Part shown: positions 26,186 through 35,063 of the stretch, piece by piece
Layout: every line of letters starts with the position of its first letter
Position numbering within the stretch: the stretch's first letter is position 1
NCBI RefSeq assembly: GCF_013520985.1
Contig: NZ_JACDTY010000019.1
Coordinates: 59,174-123,173, forward strand
Length of the DNA stretch: 64,000 nucleotides
Direction of reading: 5' to 3'
Origin: Mesorhizobium neociceri
Lineage (GTDB): Bacteria > Pseudomonadota > Alphaproteobacteria > Rhizobiales > Rhizobiaceae
Notes under the pieces: generated by a model
What the model was told of the DNA's origin: nothing
The model's input: the letters and a program-made list of their open reading frames with translations, nothing else
Databases searched by the model: none
Made by a program: the position numbers and the translations under genes

Positions 26186-26332
26186 TAAGATGTGTTGAGA
26201 TTCAGGTCAGGCCGAGCCGAAAATGTCAGGTTTCGAGAACCGGAGCGGAGCGTACTCAAGTACGTGAGCACCGGAAGCGCAGAAGCCTGGCATTTGCAGG
26301 CCGGCATCACCTGAATATCGACACATCTTAGG
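26186..26332. repeat. Long palindromic intergenic repeat in the doeC-doeD gap
   Basis: The ends, AAGATGTGTTGAGATTCAGG near 26188 and ACCTGAATATCGACACATCT near 26312, are inverted copies of each other. The interior contains GGAGCGGAGCGTACTCAAGT and ACGTGAGCACCGG, a sequence plan I recognise from Mesorhizobium intergenic repeats. It touches the stop of the upstream doeC gene and would fold into one long hairpin in the transcript. Confidence 0.7.
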
Positions 26333-27821
26333 CCACGTCCAGGCAGAGATATTTGAGATCGGTGAAGGCTTCGAGGCCGTGGCGCGAGCCTTCGCGACCG
26401 ATGCCGGACTGCTTGACGCCACCGAACGGGATCGGCGCGCCGGTGATCTTGACGCGGTTGATGGCCACCATACCGTAGTCGAGCGCGCGGCCCATGCGCT
26501 GCTGACGGCCGCCGTGCTCGGTGACGACATAGGCGACCAGACCATATTCGGTGGCGTTGGCGCGGGCGATCACTTCGTCCTCGCTGTCGAAAGGCGTGAC
26601 GGCGACCACCGGCCCAAAAGTCTCTTCGCGCATGATCAACGCTTCGTCGCTGACATCGGCCAGCAGCGTCGGCTGGTAGAACAGCGGTCCGGCCTGATGC
26701 CGCTTGCCGCCGGCGAGGCAGCGCGCGCCATGAGCGATGGCATCGGTGACCTGTTCCTCGACCTTGGTGACGGCGCGCTCATGCATCAGCGGCCCGATGT
26801 CGGTCTTGTCGGCAAGACCGTTGCCGGTCCGCAGCGCCTCGATGCGCCTTGCGAAGGCGGCGCAGAAGCGATCGTAGATCGGGCGCTGGACATAGATGCG
26901 GTTGGCTGCGAGGCAATCCTGTCCTGACGTGGCGAACTTGGCGTCGATGGCAATGCCCACCGACTTGTCGAGATCGGCATCGGCGAAGACGATCAGCGGC
27001 GCATGGCCGCCAAGCTCCATCACAAGCCGCTTCATCGTCGGCGCGCTCTGCGCGGCTATCAACCGACCGATCTCGGTCGAGCCGGTGAAGCTCATGGCGC
27101 GAACCCGCGCATCCTCGCACATCCGGCCGACAATCGTCGCGGCCTTGCCGGTGACGATGTTGAAGACACCGGCAGGCAGGCCGGCGCGCTCGCCGAGTTC
27201 GGCCAGCGCCAGCGCCGACAGCGGCGTCTCCGAAGAGGGATGTGCGACGATGGTGCAGCCGGCGGCAAGGGCTGCGGCCGCCTTGCGGGTCAGCATCGCC
27301 GACGGGAAATTCCACGGCGTCACTACACCGACGACACCGAGCGGTTCGCGCCGCACCATCATTTCGGCATTCGGCAGATGGCTGGTGACGCTCTCGGCGT
27401 TCAGGCGCTTTGCTTCTTCGGCATACCATTCGACAAAGGACGCAGCATAGTCGATCTCGCCGAGTGACTCCTGCAGCGGCTTCCCCTGCTCCAGCGTCAT
27501 CAGCAGGGCCAGATCATCCTTGGCCGCAATGATCAGCTCGAACCATTTTCTTAAGATTTTTGAGCGCTCCTGCGGCAACAGCGAACGCCATGCCGGGAAG
27601 GCGCGCGCGGCGGCATCGATTGCTTTCGTCGTTTGCCGGGCATCGAGTGCAGCGACGAAAGCAACTGTGCTGCCGGTCGCCGGATCGGTGACCTCGAAGC
27701 TTTCGGCGGCCTCACTCGCCGTCCAGTGGCCGCCGACATAGGCAAGCTCGCGCAGCAGCCGGCGATCGGTGAGACGGTCGAGCGCTTCATGGCGATGTGA
27801 GCGGGCGAAATGCGCGGACAT
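26328..27821 (-). CDS. doeC: Aspartate-semialdehyde / succinate-semialdehyde dehydrogenase (DoeC-like)
   Basis: 497 residues of the aldehyde dehydrogenase superfamily, SSADH-like branch. Key segments are the NAD site TPWNFPSAMLTRKAAAALAA, the general-base glutamate in LVMELGGHAP, the nucleophile Cys in SGQDCLAANR, and the C-terminal GIGREGSRHGLEAF. In ectoine breakdown DoeC (Ssd) oxidises aspartate 4-semialdehyde to aspartate. Without context it would be called gabD; the position between an AsnC regulator and a diaminobutyrate-type transaminase argues for doeC. Its start is 130 bases downstream of the AsnC stop, with a GA-rich palindrome in the gap that may be regulatory. Confidence 0.87.
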   Translation of the reverse strand: MSAHFARSHRHEALDRLTDRRLLRELAYVGGHWTASEAAESFEVTDPATGSTVAFVAALDARQTTKAIDAAARAFPAWRSLLPQERSKILRKWFELIIAAKDDLALLMTLEQGKPLQESLGEIDYAASFVEWYAEEAKRLNAESVTSHLPNAEMMVRREPLGVVGVVTPWNFPSAMLTRKAAAALAAGCTIVAHPSSETPLSALALAELGERAGLPAGVFNIVTGKAATIVGRMCEDARVRAMSFTGSTEIGRLIAAQSAPTMKRLVMELGGHAPLIVFADADLDKSVGIAIDAKFATSGQDCLAANRIYVQRPIYDRFCAAFARRIEALRTGNGLADKTDIGPLMHERAVTKVEEQVTDAIAHGARCLAGGKRHQAGPLFYQPTLLADVSDEALIMREETFGPVVAVTPFDSEDEVIARANATEYGLVAYVVTEHGGRQQRMGRALDYGMVAINRVKITGAPIPFGGVKQSGIGREGSRHGLEAFTDLKYLCLDVA

Positions 27822-27901
27822 GGTCGAGGCCTCCCGGTTCGGACGATGCGGGAAGACTATCTGGCGTCAGCAGACAGAGAGGCTGTTTGCACGCCTTGAA
27901 G

Positions 27902-27916
27902 GAGAGAGACTCTCTC
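27902..27916. promoter_or_regulatory. GAGAGAG-CTCTCTC palindrome before doeC
   Basis: GAGAGAGACTCTCTC is a perfect seven-base inverted repeat 81 bases upstream of the doeC start, and CTCTCT recurs near 27942. It could be an operator for the AsnC-type regulator or a small hairpin between asnC and doeC. Confidence 0.4.
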
Positions 27917-27950
27917 TATTGCGTGGGCCCAACAGACAATCTCTCTGGGC

Positions 27951-28442
27951 CTACGACGGCATCGGCAGCAACTCGGCTATCGGAAGTACAATCTCCTCCT
28001 TCACCGTCTTGGTGACGATGTAGGTGAAGTAGCGGTCGATGCCGATCTCGCGCTCGAGCAAGCCGTCGACCAGCCGCTGATAGGCGTCGATGTCGCGCGC
28101 CATCACCTTCAAGACATAGTCGACGCCGCCACCGACCGACCAGCAAGCGACGATTTCGGGGATGTCGCGGATGACCCGCTCGAAGCGGTCGAAATCGGCC
28201 TGGCGGTGGCTGGCCAGCGTCACCTCCATCAGCACGGTGGCGACCGGCGCCACGACGCGCATGGCGATCCTGGCGTGATAGCCCGAGACGATGCCGGCCT
28301 TCTCCAACTTGCGCAGCCGCATCCAGCACGGCGTCGGCGACAGGCCGACCTGTTCGGCCAGCGCCAGCTTGGTGATGCGCCCGTCGCGCTGGATGGCGTC
28401 AAGGATTTTCAGGTCGATCGCGTCGAGTTTCGCTGATGTCAT
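27951..28442 (-). CDS. Lrp/AsnC-family regulator of ectoine catabolism
   Basis: 163 residues from ATG 28442 (MTSAKLDAIDLKILDAIQ). The N-terminal winged HTH reads GRITKLALAEQVGLSPTPCW followed by MRLRKLEKAGIVSGY, and the C-terminal RAM domain follows (DYVLKVMARDIDAYQRLVDG). Genes of this type (called asnC or doeX) accompany most ectoine catabolic loci; in studied cases the regulator responds to the pathway intermediates L-2,4-diaminobutyrate or its N-acetyl form. It is divergent from enuR across an 81-base spacer, so the two regulators probably control each other's promoters. The longer frame upstream lacks family sequence. Confidence 0.9.
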   Translation of the reverse strand: MTSAKLDAIDLKILDAIQRDGRITKLALAEQVGLSPTPCWMRLRKLEKAGIVSGYHARIAMRVVAPVATVLMEVTLASHRQADFDRFERVIRDIPEIVACWSVGGGVDYVLKVMARDIDAYQRLVDGLLEREIGIDRYFTYIVTKTVKEEIVLPIAELLPMPS

Positions 28443-28523
28443 CGGCGTCCACTTTTTGTCGGCATCACCATGATGGCGCATTATTTCGATTGTCAATTGC
28501 ACTGATTTCGATCCTAATAAGTC
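28443..28523. promoter_or_regulatory. Shared promoter region of the AsnC-type gene and enuR
   Basis: An 81-base AT-rich spacer with TTGTCAATTG (28491-28500), ATTATTTCGAT and, at the enuR start, GTCATGACAT. The ATTGTCA and TCATGACA elements resemble the ATTGtCATGAT copies found upstream of ehuA, so a common regulator, probably EnuR, may bind both places. Confidence 0.5.
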
Positions 28524-29909
28524 ATGACATTGTGGCAACCCGATCCCGCGCTTCTTCGCCGGCCGGCCTATCAATCGCTGGCCGACCAGTTCGCACGCGC
28601 CATCCATGACGGGCGACTGGCCAATGGCGCGCGGCTACCGACGCATCGCCGGCTGGCCGACGATTTGAAACTGTCGGTGCAGACGGTCAGCCGTGCCTAT
28701 GAGGAATTGATCCGCCGTGGCCTGATTTCCGGCGAGATCGGCCGCGGCAGCTTTGTCCAGACGCAGCGCCGCGAACCGGAGCCACCCTATCTGCCTGAGC
28801 GCCTCGGCGAGGTCATCGATCTCTCCATCCTGAAGCCGGTCTGCGAGCCGATGCATCTGGAACGGCTGAAGCAGGCGCTGGGCTGGCTGGCCGAAAACCT
28901 GCCTTCGAGTTCGGCGCTGTCGTTCCGGCCCAACATGGTGTTTCCGCGCCACCGCGCGGTGGCGGTCGAATGGCTGAAGCTGTGCGGGCTGGATGTCTCT
29001 GCGCAGAACATCAGCCTGACCAACGGCGCCACCGCCGGGATGACGGTGGCGCTGATGAGTGTCGCGCCGCCGGGCTCGACCGTCGCCACCGAGGCCATTG
29101 GTCACCACACGCTGGTACCGTTGGCGCGATATCTCGGCTTCAACCTCGAAGGCTTGCCGATCGATGGCAACGGCCTGATCCCGGAAGCGCTCGACGAGGC
29201 CTGCCAGCTCACCGACATTCGTGCGGTCTTCGTACAGCCTTCGGTGATCAATCCGACGGCGACGCTGATGGATGCGCGGCGGCGCGAAGAGATCGCCGCC
29301 GTCGCGCGCAAGCACGACATCGCCATCATCGAGAACGATGTGCTGGGTCCCCTGGTCGAGGACCGGCCGCCGCCGGTCGCGGCTTTCGCGCCGGAGCGCA
29401 CGCTCTACGTCACGTCCTTCACCAAGATCACCGTGCCTGGCCTGCGCATCGGCTACCTCGCCGCGCCCGACCGCTATGTCGCCGCCGTTGCCAACCGGCA
29501 TCTGGTCTCGAACTGGATGGCGACACCGCTGGTGGCCGAGATCGCCACCAAATGGGTGACCGACGGCACCGCGATGGAACTCGTCCGCTGGCAGCGCGCG
29601 GCCTTGCGGCGCCGGCAGGACATCGCGGCCGAGGTGCTGGCCGGTGTCGACTACCGCGCCCGGCGCGACGGGCTGCATGTCTGGCTGCAACTGCCCGCAG
29701 ACCGCGCCGAGGAGAGTTTTGTCGCCCAGGCCCGCCTGCAAGGCGTGGCAATCGCGCCCGGCACTTCCTTCCGTATCTCCGACGCGCCCTGGCATCCGGC
29801 GGTGCGCATTTCGCTCGGCTCGACCACCGAGGGGGAACTGCGCGCCGGCCTCGGCGTTGTCACCAAGCTGCTGCTTGGCGATCCGGAGCATCTGCTGCTC
29901 GCGATCTGA
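28524..29909 (+). CDS. enuR: MocR/GntR-type ectoine regulator EnuR
   Basis: 461 residues. Residues about 10-80 are a GntR winged helix (PAYQSLADQFARAIHDGRLA, then LPTHRRLADDLKLSVQTVSR). After a linker comes an aminotransferase-fold domain with the PLP-anchoring lysine in TSFTKITVPGLRIGY (K301; K302 is the reported residue in Ruegeria EnuR). In that system PLP-bound EnuR represses uptake and catabolic genes, and diaminobutyrate-type intermediates relieve repression by reacting with PLP. The gene precedes ehuABCD on the same strand and is divergent from the AsnC-type gene, the standard arrangement. Confidence 0.92.
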   Translation: MTLWQPDPALLRRPAYQSLADQFARAIHDGRLANGARLPTHRRLADDLKLSVQTVSRAYEELIRRGLISGEIGRGSFVQTQRREPEPPYLPERLGEVIDLSILKPVCEPMHLERLKQALGWLAENLPSSSALSFRPNMVFPRHRAVAVEWLKLCGLDVSAQNISLTNGATAGMTVALMSVAPPGSTVATEAIGHHTLVPLARYLGFNLEGLPIDGNGLIPEALDEACQLTDIRAVFVQPSVINPTATLMDARRREEIAAVARKHDIAIIENDVLGPLVEDRPPPVAAFAPERTLYVTSFTKITVPGLRIGYLAAPDRYVAAVANRHLVSNWMATPLVAEIATKWVTDGTAMELVRWQRAALRRRQDIAAEVLAGVDYRARRDGLHVWLQLPADRAEESFVAQARLQGVAIAPGTSFRISDAPWHPAVRISLGSTTEGELRAGLGVVTKLLLGDPEHLLLAI

Positions 29910-29946
29910 GCGGAAATTGCCCTGAAATTGTGCGTCGCCGGAAATA

Positions 29947-29980
29947 TTGTCATGATATTATTTTCTCAATTGACATGATT
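29947..29980 (+). promoter_or_regulatory. Candidate EnuR operator and promoter upstream of ehuA
   Basis: ATTGTCATGAT (29947) and ATTGACATGAT (29970) form a direct repeat 23 bases apart in the AT-rich gap before ehuA. TTGACA at 29971 in the second copy could also be the -35 box. Direct repeats next to a MocR-controlled operon are typical of these regulators. Confidence 0.55.
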
Positions 29981-30034
29981 TGGCGCGTTCCGCATCGTTA
30001 AGGGGCACAGGCTTCTCCAGCAGGGGAAATTCAT

Positions 30035-30820
30035 TTGTCCACACCCATCATCAAGGTCGACGCCATTTCGAAGAGCTTCGGCTCGTTCAAGGTGCTCGAC
30101 GGCCTGTCGATGCAGGTCATGCCCGGCGAGAAGCTGGCGCTGATCGGCCCGTCCGGCTCGGGCAAGACGACAATCCTGCGCATCCTGATGACGCTGGAGA
30201 AGATCGACGGCGGCCATATCCAGATCGATGGCGAGCAGCTCTACCACATGGAGCGCAATGGCCAGCTGCTGCCCGCCGACGAGCGGCATTTGACCAAGAT
30301 GCGCCAGAAGATCGGCATGGTCTTCCAGCTGTTCAATCTGTTTCCGCACAAATGCGTCATGGACAATGTCACGCTGGCGCCGATGCTGACCAAGGGCACG
30401 CCGCGCGCCGCTGCCGAGAAGCGGGCGATGGAACTGCTCGACATGGTCGGCATGGCCGACAAGGCGAAGTCGATGCCGGCGCAATTGTCCGGCGGCCAGA
30501 AGCAGCGCGTGGCGATTGCTCGCGCCTTGGCGCTGTCGCCAAAGATCATGCTGTTCGATGAGGTGACCTCGGCGCTCGATCCGGAACTGGTCGAAGAGGT
30601 GCTCAACGTCATGCGCAAGCTCGCCGCCGAGACCGACATGACCATGCTGCTGGTCACCCACGAGATGGGCTTTGCCCATGACTTCGCTGACCGCGTGCTG
30701 TTCTTCGACCGCGGCCGGATCGTCGAAGAAGGCAAGCCCGACGAGATTTTCCGCCATCCCAAGCAGGAGCGCACGCAAGGCTTCCTGAAGAAGATCATCG
30801 CGGCCGGACATCGTGTCTGA
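30035..30820 (+). CDS. ehuA: Ectoine/hydroxyectoine ABC importer ATP-binding protein
   Basis: 261 residues, TTG start at 30035 with GCAGGGGA upstream. Standard polar-amino-acid-type ATPase motifs: Walker A GPSGSGKTT, Q-loop GMVFQLFNLFPH, signature LSGGQKQRVAIARAL, Walker B IMLFDEVTSALD and H-loop LVTHEMGFA. In Sinorhizobium EhuA energises the binding-protein-dependent uptake of ectoine and hydroxyectoine. Together with ehuB, ehuC and ehuD downstream it forms a full importer at the inner face of the cytoplasmic membrane. The identification relies on the surrounding enuR and eut/doe genes. Confidence 0.9.
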   Translation: MSTPIIKVDAISKSFGSFKVLDGLSMQVMPGEKLALIGPSGSGKTTILRILMTLEKIDGGHIQIDGEQLYHMERNGQLLPADERHLTKMRQKIGMVFQLFNLFPHKCVMDNVTLAPMLTKGTPRAAAEKRAMELLDMVGMADKAKSMPAQLSGGQKQRVAIARALALSPKIMLFDEVTSALDPELVEEVLNVMRKLAAETDMTMLLVTHEMGFAHDFADRVLFFDRGRIVEEGKPDEIFRHPKQERTQGFLKKIIAAGHRV

Positions 30821-30885
30821 CCGCTTTGCGGGGCGGAAGACCGCCCCACACAAAACCAAGACAAGAAAACAAGGAGTTGGGAACA

Positions 30886-31737
30886 ATGAAGAAACTTGGC
30901 ATTCTGGCCGGCGTTGCCGGTCTCGCACTGACGGCGGTTCTGGCCGCTTCAAGCACCGGTTCGGCCGACGACAACAAGCTCGAGCAGCTGAAGGCACAGG
31001 GCTTTGCCCGCGTCGCCATCGCCAATGAGCCGCCCTATACGGCGGTCGCCGCCGACGGCAAGGTCTCGGGTGCGGCGCCTGATGTGGCGCGCGAGGTCTT
31101 CAAGCGTCTCGGCGTTGGCGACATCGTCGCGTCGATCTCGGAGTATGGCGCGATGATCCCCGGCCTGCAGGCCGGCCGCTTCGACGTCGTCACCGCCGGT
31201 CTGTTCATGAAGCCGGAGCGCTGCGCGGCGGTCGTCTATTCGGAACCGGTGCTATGCGACGCCGAGGCGATGCTGGTGAAGAAAGGCAATCCGAAGGGCT
31301 TCAAGAGCTATGAGGATGTCGCCAAGGACACCAGCGCTACGATCGGCGCCCCCGGTGGCGGCACCGAGGAGAAGCTGGCGCTCAACGCCGGCGTGCCGCG
31401 CGAGCGCGTCATTGTCGTTCCGGACGGCCAGAGCGGCCTGAAGATGCTGCAGGATGGCCGCATCGATGCCTATTCGCTTCCCGTCCTGTCGATCAATGAC
31501 CTGGTCAAGAAGGCGAACGATCCGAACCTCGAAGTGATTGCGCCGGTGCAGGGCGCGCCGGTCTATTGCGACGGCGCCGCCTTCAAGAAGGGCGACGAGG
31601 CCTTGCGCGATGCCTTCGACGTCGAACTCGCCAAGATGAAGAAATCCGGCGAATTCGCCAAGATTATCGAGCCCTACGGCTTCTCGGCGGCGGCAGCGAT
31701 GTCGACCACGCGCGACAAGCTCTGCGCCGCGAAGTAG
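30886..31737 (+). CDS. ehuB: Ectoine/hydroxyectoine periplasmic binding protein
   Basis: 283 residues from ATG 30886 (AAGGAG nine bases upstream). A Sec signal peptide spans about residues 1-28 (LALTAVLAASSTGSADD). The mature protein is a family 3 solute-binding protein: ARVAIANEPPYTAVAADGKV, PGLQAGRFDVVTAGLFMKPE, and a C-terminal RDKLCAAK. EhuB binds ectoine and 5-hydroxyectoine in the periplasm and delivers them to EhuCD. It is followed by a 229-base gap filled by a palindromic repeat, which could hold ehuB message at a higher level than the permease part, as binding proteins are needed in excess. Confidence 0.9.
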   Translation: MKKLGILAGVAGLALTAVLAASSTGSADDNKLEQLKAQGFARVAIANEPPYTAVAADGKVSGAAPDVAREVFKRLGVGDIVASISEYGAMIPGLQAGRFDVVTAGLFMKPERCAAVVYSEPVLCDAEAMLVKKGNPKGFKSYEDVAKDTSATIGAPGGGTEEKLALNAGVPRERVIVVPDGQSGLKMLQDGRIDAYSLPVLSINDLVKKANDPNLEVIAPVQGAPVYCDGAAFKKGDEALRDAFDVELAKMKKSGEFAKIIEPYGFSAAAAMSTTRDKLCAAK

Positions 31738-31746
31738 GGCCTTCTT

Positions 31747-31913
31747 CCTTCTCCCCGTTCACGGGGAGAAGGTGTCACGAAGTGACGGATGAGGGGCGGC
31801 GCATACTTTCGTGGGTTCGCGCTGCCCCTCATCTGCCTGCCCGTCCTCCGCAGCAGCTGCGCTGCAGCTACAGAGGGTGGACCGGCATCTTCTCCCCGTA
31901 GAACGGGGAGAGG
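31747..31913. repeat. RIME-like palindromic repeat between ehuB and ehuC
   Basis: TTCTCCCCGTTCACGGGGAG (from 31750) and TTCTCCCCGTAGAACGGGGA (from 31889) are terminal hairpins; GATGAGGGGC near 31789 and GCCCCTCATC near 31824 form an inner inverted pair. This is the CCTTCTCCCCG...CGGGGAGAAGG intergenic mosaic repeat I know from rhizobia. It splits the importer operon. Confidence 0.8.
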
Positions 31914-31966
31914 AGCTGTCGCAGCTGCCCTGCGCAACCGCAAATGAAGTGGAATAGTAAGCACAG

Positions 31967-32626
31967 ATGACCCAGTGGTCCGGCTATCTCGGCCTGATAT
32001 TGCAGGGAGCGCTTGTCACCATCGAGCTGACGCTGATGGGGTCGGTGCTCGCGTTGATCATGGCCTTCCTCGCCGGCATGGGTCGCGTGTCGCGCTTCTT
32101 CGCGCTGCGCTGGCTGGCAACCGTCTATATCGAATTCTTCCGCGGCACCTCGATCTTCGTGCAGTTGTTCTTTGCCTATTTCGTGCTCCCGTTGATCGGC
32201 CTCGAACTGACACCCCTTCAGGCGGGCGTGCTGGCGCTGGGCTTGAACGTCGGCGCCTATGCGGCCGAAGTGGTGCGCGGCGCCATCCAGTCGGTCGGCC
32301 GCGAACAATATGAGGCCTGCATCGCGCTCAACCTCGGCCGCTGGCAAGGCATGCGCCACGTCATCCTGCCGCAGGCGCTGCTGATCATGCTGCCGACCTT
32401 CGGCAACAACGCCATCGAGCTGCTCAAGGCGACCTCCGTGGTGTCGCTGATCTCGCTCGCCGATCTCACCTTCCAGGCGCAGGTCGTGCGCTCGCAGACC
32501 GGCAACACGCTGGTGCCGTTCACCACCATCCTGATCATCTATTTCGCGCTGGCGCTGATCATCTCCTGGGGCGTGCGTTCTCTGGAACGCCGTATGGCGC
32601 GCGGCCTCGACGGGGTGCGCGTCTGA
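31967..32626 (+). CDS. ehuC: Ectoine/hydroxyectoine ABC importer permease
   Basis: 219 residues with about five membrane helices and the EAA-type loop seen as EACIALNLGRWQGMRHVILP, the contact site for the ATPase. FRGTSIFVQLFFAYF is the usual N-terminal motif of polar-amino-acid-type permeases. EhuC and EhuD form the channel for ectoine uptake. The start follows the repeat element after TGGAATAGTAAGCACAG, which lacks a strong ribosome site. Its stop overlaps ehuD's start. Confidence 0.9.
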   Translation: MTQWSGYLGLILQGALVTIELTLMGSVLALIMAFLAGMGRVSRFFALRWLATVYIEFFRGTSIFVQLFFAYFVLPLIGLELTPLQAGVLALGLNVGAYAAEVVRGAIQSVGREQYEACIALNLGRWQGMRHVILPQALLIMLPTFGNNAIELLKATSVVSLISLADLTFQAQVVRSQTGNTLVPFTTILIIYFALALIISWGVRSLERRMARGLDGVRV

Positions 32627-33285
32627 TGGACTGGGATTGGAACTTCGTCTGGGAGATCATGCCGACGCTGATCCAGGGTGTGAAGATCACCATCCTGGCG
32701 ACGCTGCTCGGCTCGGTGCTGGCGGCGATTGTCGGCCTGGGCATCGCGCTGGCGCGCCGCTCGCCCAACAAGGCGCTGTCACGCACCGTCGGCTTCCTTG
32801 CCGAATTCATCCGCGGCACGCCGCTTCTGGTGCAGCTCTATTTCATCTTCTACGTGCTGCCCGATTTCGGCATCCTGTTGCCGCCGCTGGTCGCCGGTGT
32901 CATCGGGCTTGGCCTGCACTACGGCACCTACACGGCGGAGGTTTACCGCGCCGGCATCGACAATGTGCCGCGCGGCCAGTGGGAAGCGGCCAAGGCATGC
33001 AATCTGAGCGCCACGCAGACCTGGACCAACATCATCATTCCGCAGGCGATCCCGCCGATGATCCCGGCTTTGGCCAACTATTTCATCGCCATGTTCAAGG
33101 AGACGCCGCTGCTATCGGCGATCACCGTGCTGGAGCTGATGAACCAGGCCAAGAGTGTGGCCAACACCTATTATCGCTACATCGAGCCGATTACGCTGGT
33201 CGGTGCTTTCTTCCTCGTCATCAGCCTCTTCTCGGTCGTGCTGCTGCGCTGGCTGGAACATCGCTACGGCAAGATCGAAAGGTAA
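32626..33285 (+). CDS. ehuD: Ectoine/hydroxyectoine ABC importer permease
   Basis: 219 residues, same length and fold as ehuC: about five membrane helices, FIRGTPLLVQLYFIFYVLP, and the EAA loop EAAKACNLSATQTWTNIIIP. ATG 32626 shares its A with the TGA of ehuC (TGATG), so the two permeases are translationally coupled and made in equal amounts. The eutA gene begins seven bases after the stop, tying uptake directly to catabolism. Confidence 0.9.
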   Translation: MDWDWNFVWEIMPTLIQGVKITILATLLGSVLAAIVGLGIALARRSPNKALSRTVGFLAEFIRGTPLLVQLYFIFYVLPDFGILLPPLVAGVIGLGLHYGTYTAEVYRAGIDNVPRGQWEAAKACNLSATQTWTNIIIPQAIPPMIPALANYFIAMFKETPLLSAITVLELMNQAKSVANTYYRYIEPITLVGAFFLVISLFSVVLLRWLEHRYGKIER

Positions 33286-33292
33286 TTTTTCC

Positions 33293-34069
33293 ATGAAACC
33301 GCTGCCCGAAATCAGGCTGACGCCGACAAGGCCGGCACTCGATGCGCGCCCGCTGGAAAAGCGCGTCGGCCTGATCATCCTTGCCACCGACCACACCAGC
33401 GAACCGGATTTCCGCCGCATGGTGGCGAGCGAACGGGTCGGCGTCTATGTCGCGCGCATCCCCTACAAGAACCCGACGACACCCGAGAACCTTCGCAAGA
33501 TGCAGCCGGAGCTGGCGGCGGGCGCGGCACTGATCCTGCCCGACGAAAAGCTCGACGCCGTCTGCTACTCCTGCACGTCGGCCTCGGTGGTTATCGGCGA
33601 TGCAGAGATCGAGGCAGCAATCCAAGCCGCCAAGCCGGGCGTACGAGTGGTGACGCCGCCCATGGCTGGGGTGCGTGGGCTGAAGGCGCTGGGCGCGAAA
33701 AGGATCAGCATCCTCACGCCTTACACGGTTGAGACCAGCCGGCCGATGGCAACCTATTTCGCCGAGCGCGGCTTCGACATATTGAGCTTCACTTGTCTTG
33801 GCTTCGAGGACGACCGCGAGATGGCCCGTATTGCGCCCGCCTCGCTGGTCGATCTGGCCCGGGACGCAACGCATGCCGAGGCTGATGCCTTGTTTGTCTC
33901 CTGTACGGCGCTGCGGGCAGCCCTTGCCGTTCCCGGCATGGAACAGGCGGTCGGTATCCCCGTTGTCACCAGCAATCAGGCCAGTGCCTGGAACTGCCTG
34001 CGGCTTTGTGGCGACGACACGCCGCGTCCGGAGTTCGGCCGGCTAATGACGTTGCCGCTTGAACAGTAA
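33293..34069 (+). CDS. eutA: Asp/Glu racemase-like ectoine utilisation protein
   Basis: 258 residues. Fold of the aspartate/glutamate racemase, maleate isomerase and arylmalonate decarboxylase group, with the two expected cysteines in CYSCTSASVV and FVSCTALRAA. EutA occurs with eutB and eutC in loci that also degrade 5-hydroxyectoine, where EutABC are thought to convert the hydroxylated intermediate into one that DoeB-type enzymes accept; EutA is proposed to adjust stereochemistry. ATG 33293 is seven bases after ehuD. Confidence 0.87.
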   Translation: MKPLPEIRLTPTRPALDARPLEKRVGLIILATDHTSEPDFRRMVASERVGVYVARIPYKNPTTPENLRKMQPELAAGAALILPDEKLDAVCYSCTSASVVIGDAEIEAAIQAAKPGVRVVTPPMAGVRGLKALGAKRISILTPYTVETSRPMATYFAERGFDILSFTCLGFEDDREMARIAPASLVDLARDATHAEADALFVSCTALRAALAVPGMEQAVGIPVVTSNQASAWNCLRLCGDDTPRPEFGRLMTLPLEQ

Positions 34070-34073
34070 GACC

Positions 34074-35063
34074 ATGACGCGCGCCATCACCCTCCAAGAC
34101 ATCCGCGCCGCTCGTGAACGTATCACCGGCAAAGTCGAGCGCACCCCCATTGAGCTGTCCCAGAGCCTGTCGGAACGCTGCGGCGTCCCCGTCCACCTCA
34201 AACTTGAGCATCGCCAGACAACCGGCAGCTTCAAGCTGCGCGGCGCCTCGAATGCCGTCGCTTCACTGAGCGCCGAGGAGAAGGCGCGCGGCGTGATCGC
34301 GTCATCGACCGGCAATCATGGCCGTGCGCTTGCCCATGCCGCGAAGCTCGAAGGCATGCGCGCGGTGATCTGCATGTCGCGGATGGTGCCACGGAACAAG
34401 CTGGACGAGATCCGTCGGCTTGGCGCGGACGTCCGCATCATCGGCGACAGCCAGGATGAGGCGCAAAAGGAGGTCGAACGGCTGGTGGCGCAAGAGGGGC
34501 TGATGATGCTGCCGCCTTTCGACCATCCCGACATCATAGCAGGGCAAGGGACGCTCGGGCTGGAGATGATCGAGCAGGTTCCGGATGCCGTTCTCGTCCT
34601 GGTGCAGCTCTCCGGCGGCGGGCTCGCCTCGGGCATCGCCGGAGCCGTCAAGGGCGTCAGCCCCGGGACAAAAGTGATCGGCGTTTCGATGGCGCGCGGC
34701 GCGGCGATGAAGGTGAGCCTCGATGCCGGCCGGCCGGTCGAGGTCGAGGAGTTGCCGACGCTGGCGGATTCGCTCGGCGGCGGCATCGGTCTCGACAACC
34801 GGCTGACCTTTGCCATGTGCCGCGATCTGCTCGACGATGTCATCCTGCTCAGCGAGGACGAGATCGCCACCGGCATCCGCCACGCCTATGAACAGGAGCG
34901 CGAGATCGTCGAAGGCGCCGGCGCGGTCGGCGTCGCTGCGCTGCTCGCCGGCAAGGTCAAGGCGAACGGACCGGTGGTGGTACTGCTGTCCGGTCGCAAC
35001 ATCGATATGAACACGCACCGCAGGATCGTCTGCGGTAAGGCAATCGCGGAGCGCGACGCATGA
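34074..35063 (+). CDS. eutB: Threonine dehydratase-like PLP enzyme, hydroxyectoine utilisation
   Basis: 329 residues from ATG 34074, four bases after the eutA stop. Fold-type II PLP enzyme: the PLP lysine is K54 in QTTGSFKLRGASNA, the phosphate-binding loop is SGGGLASG, and SSTGNHGRALA is the Asn loop typical of serine/threonine dehydratases. EutB is believed to eliminate water from the hydroxy-diaminobutyrate derived from 5-hydroxyectoine. On sequence alone it could be a threo-3-hydroxyaspartate dehydratase; the operon decides. Overlaps eutC by four bases (ATGA). Confidence 0.88.
   Translation: MTRAITLQDIRAARERITGKVERTPIELSQSLSERCGVPVHLKLEHRQTTGSFKLRGASNAVASLSAEEKARGVIASSTGNHGRALAHAAKLEGMRAVICMSRMVPRNKLDEIRRLGADVRIIGDSQDEAQKEVERLVAQEGLMMLPPFDHPDIIAGQGTLGLEMIEQVPDAVLVLVQLSGGGLASGIAGAVKGVSPGTKVIGVSMARGAAMKVSLDAGRPVEVEELPTLADSLGGGIGLDNRLTFAMCRDLLDDVILLSEDEIATGIRHAYEQEREIVEGAGAVGVAALLAGKVKANGPVVVLLSGRNIDMNTHRRIVCGKAIAERDA

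Noticed and set aside
31747..31913. Possible CRISPR or insertion-sequence end suggested by repeated hairpins
   Set aside because: There is no regular repeat-spacer pattern and no transposase; the structure fits a known kind of rhizobial intergenic mosaic repeat.
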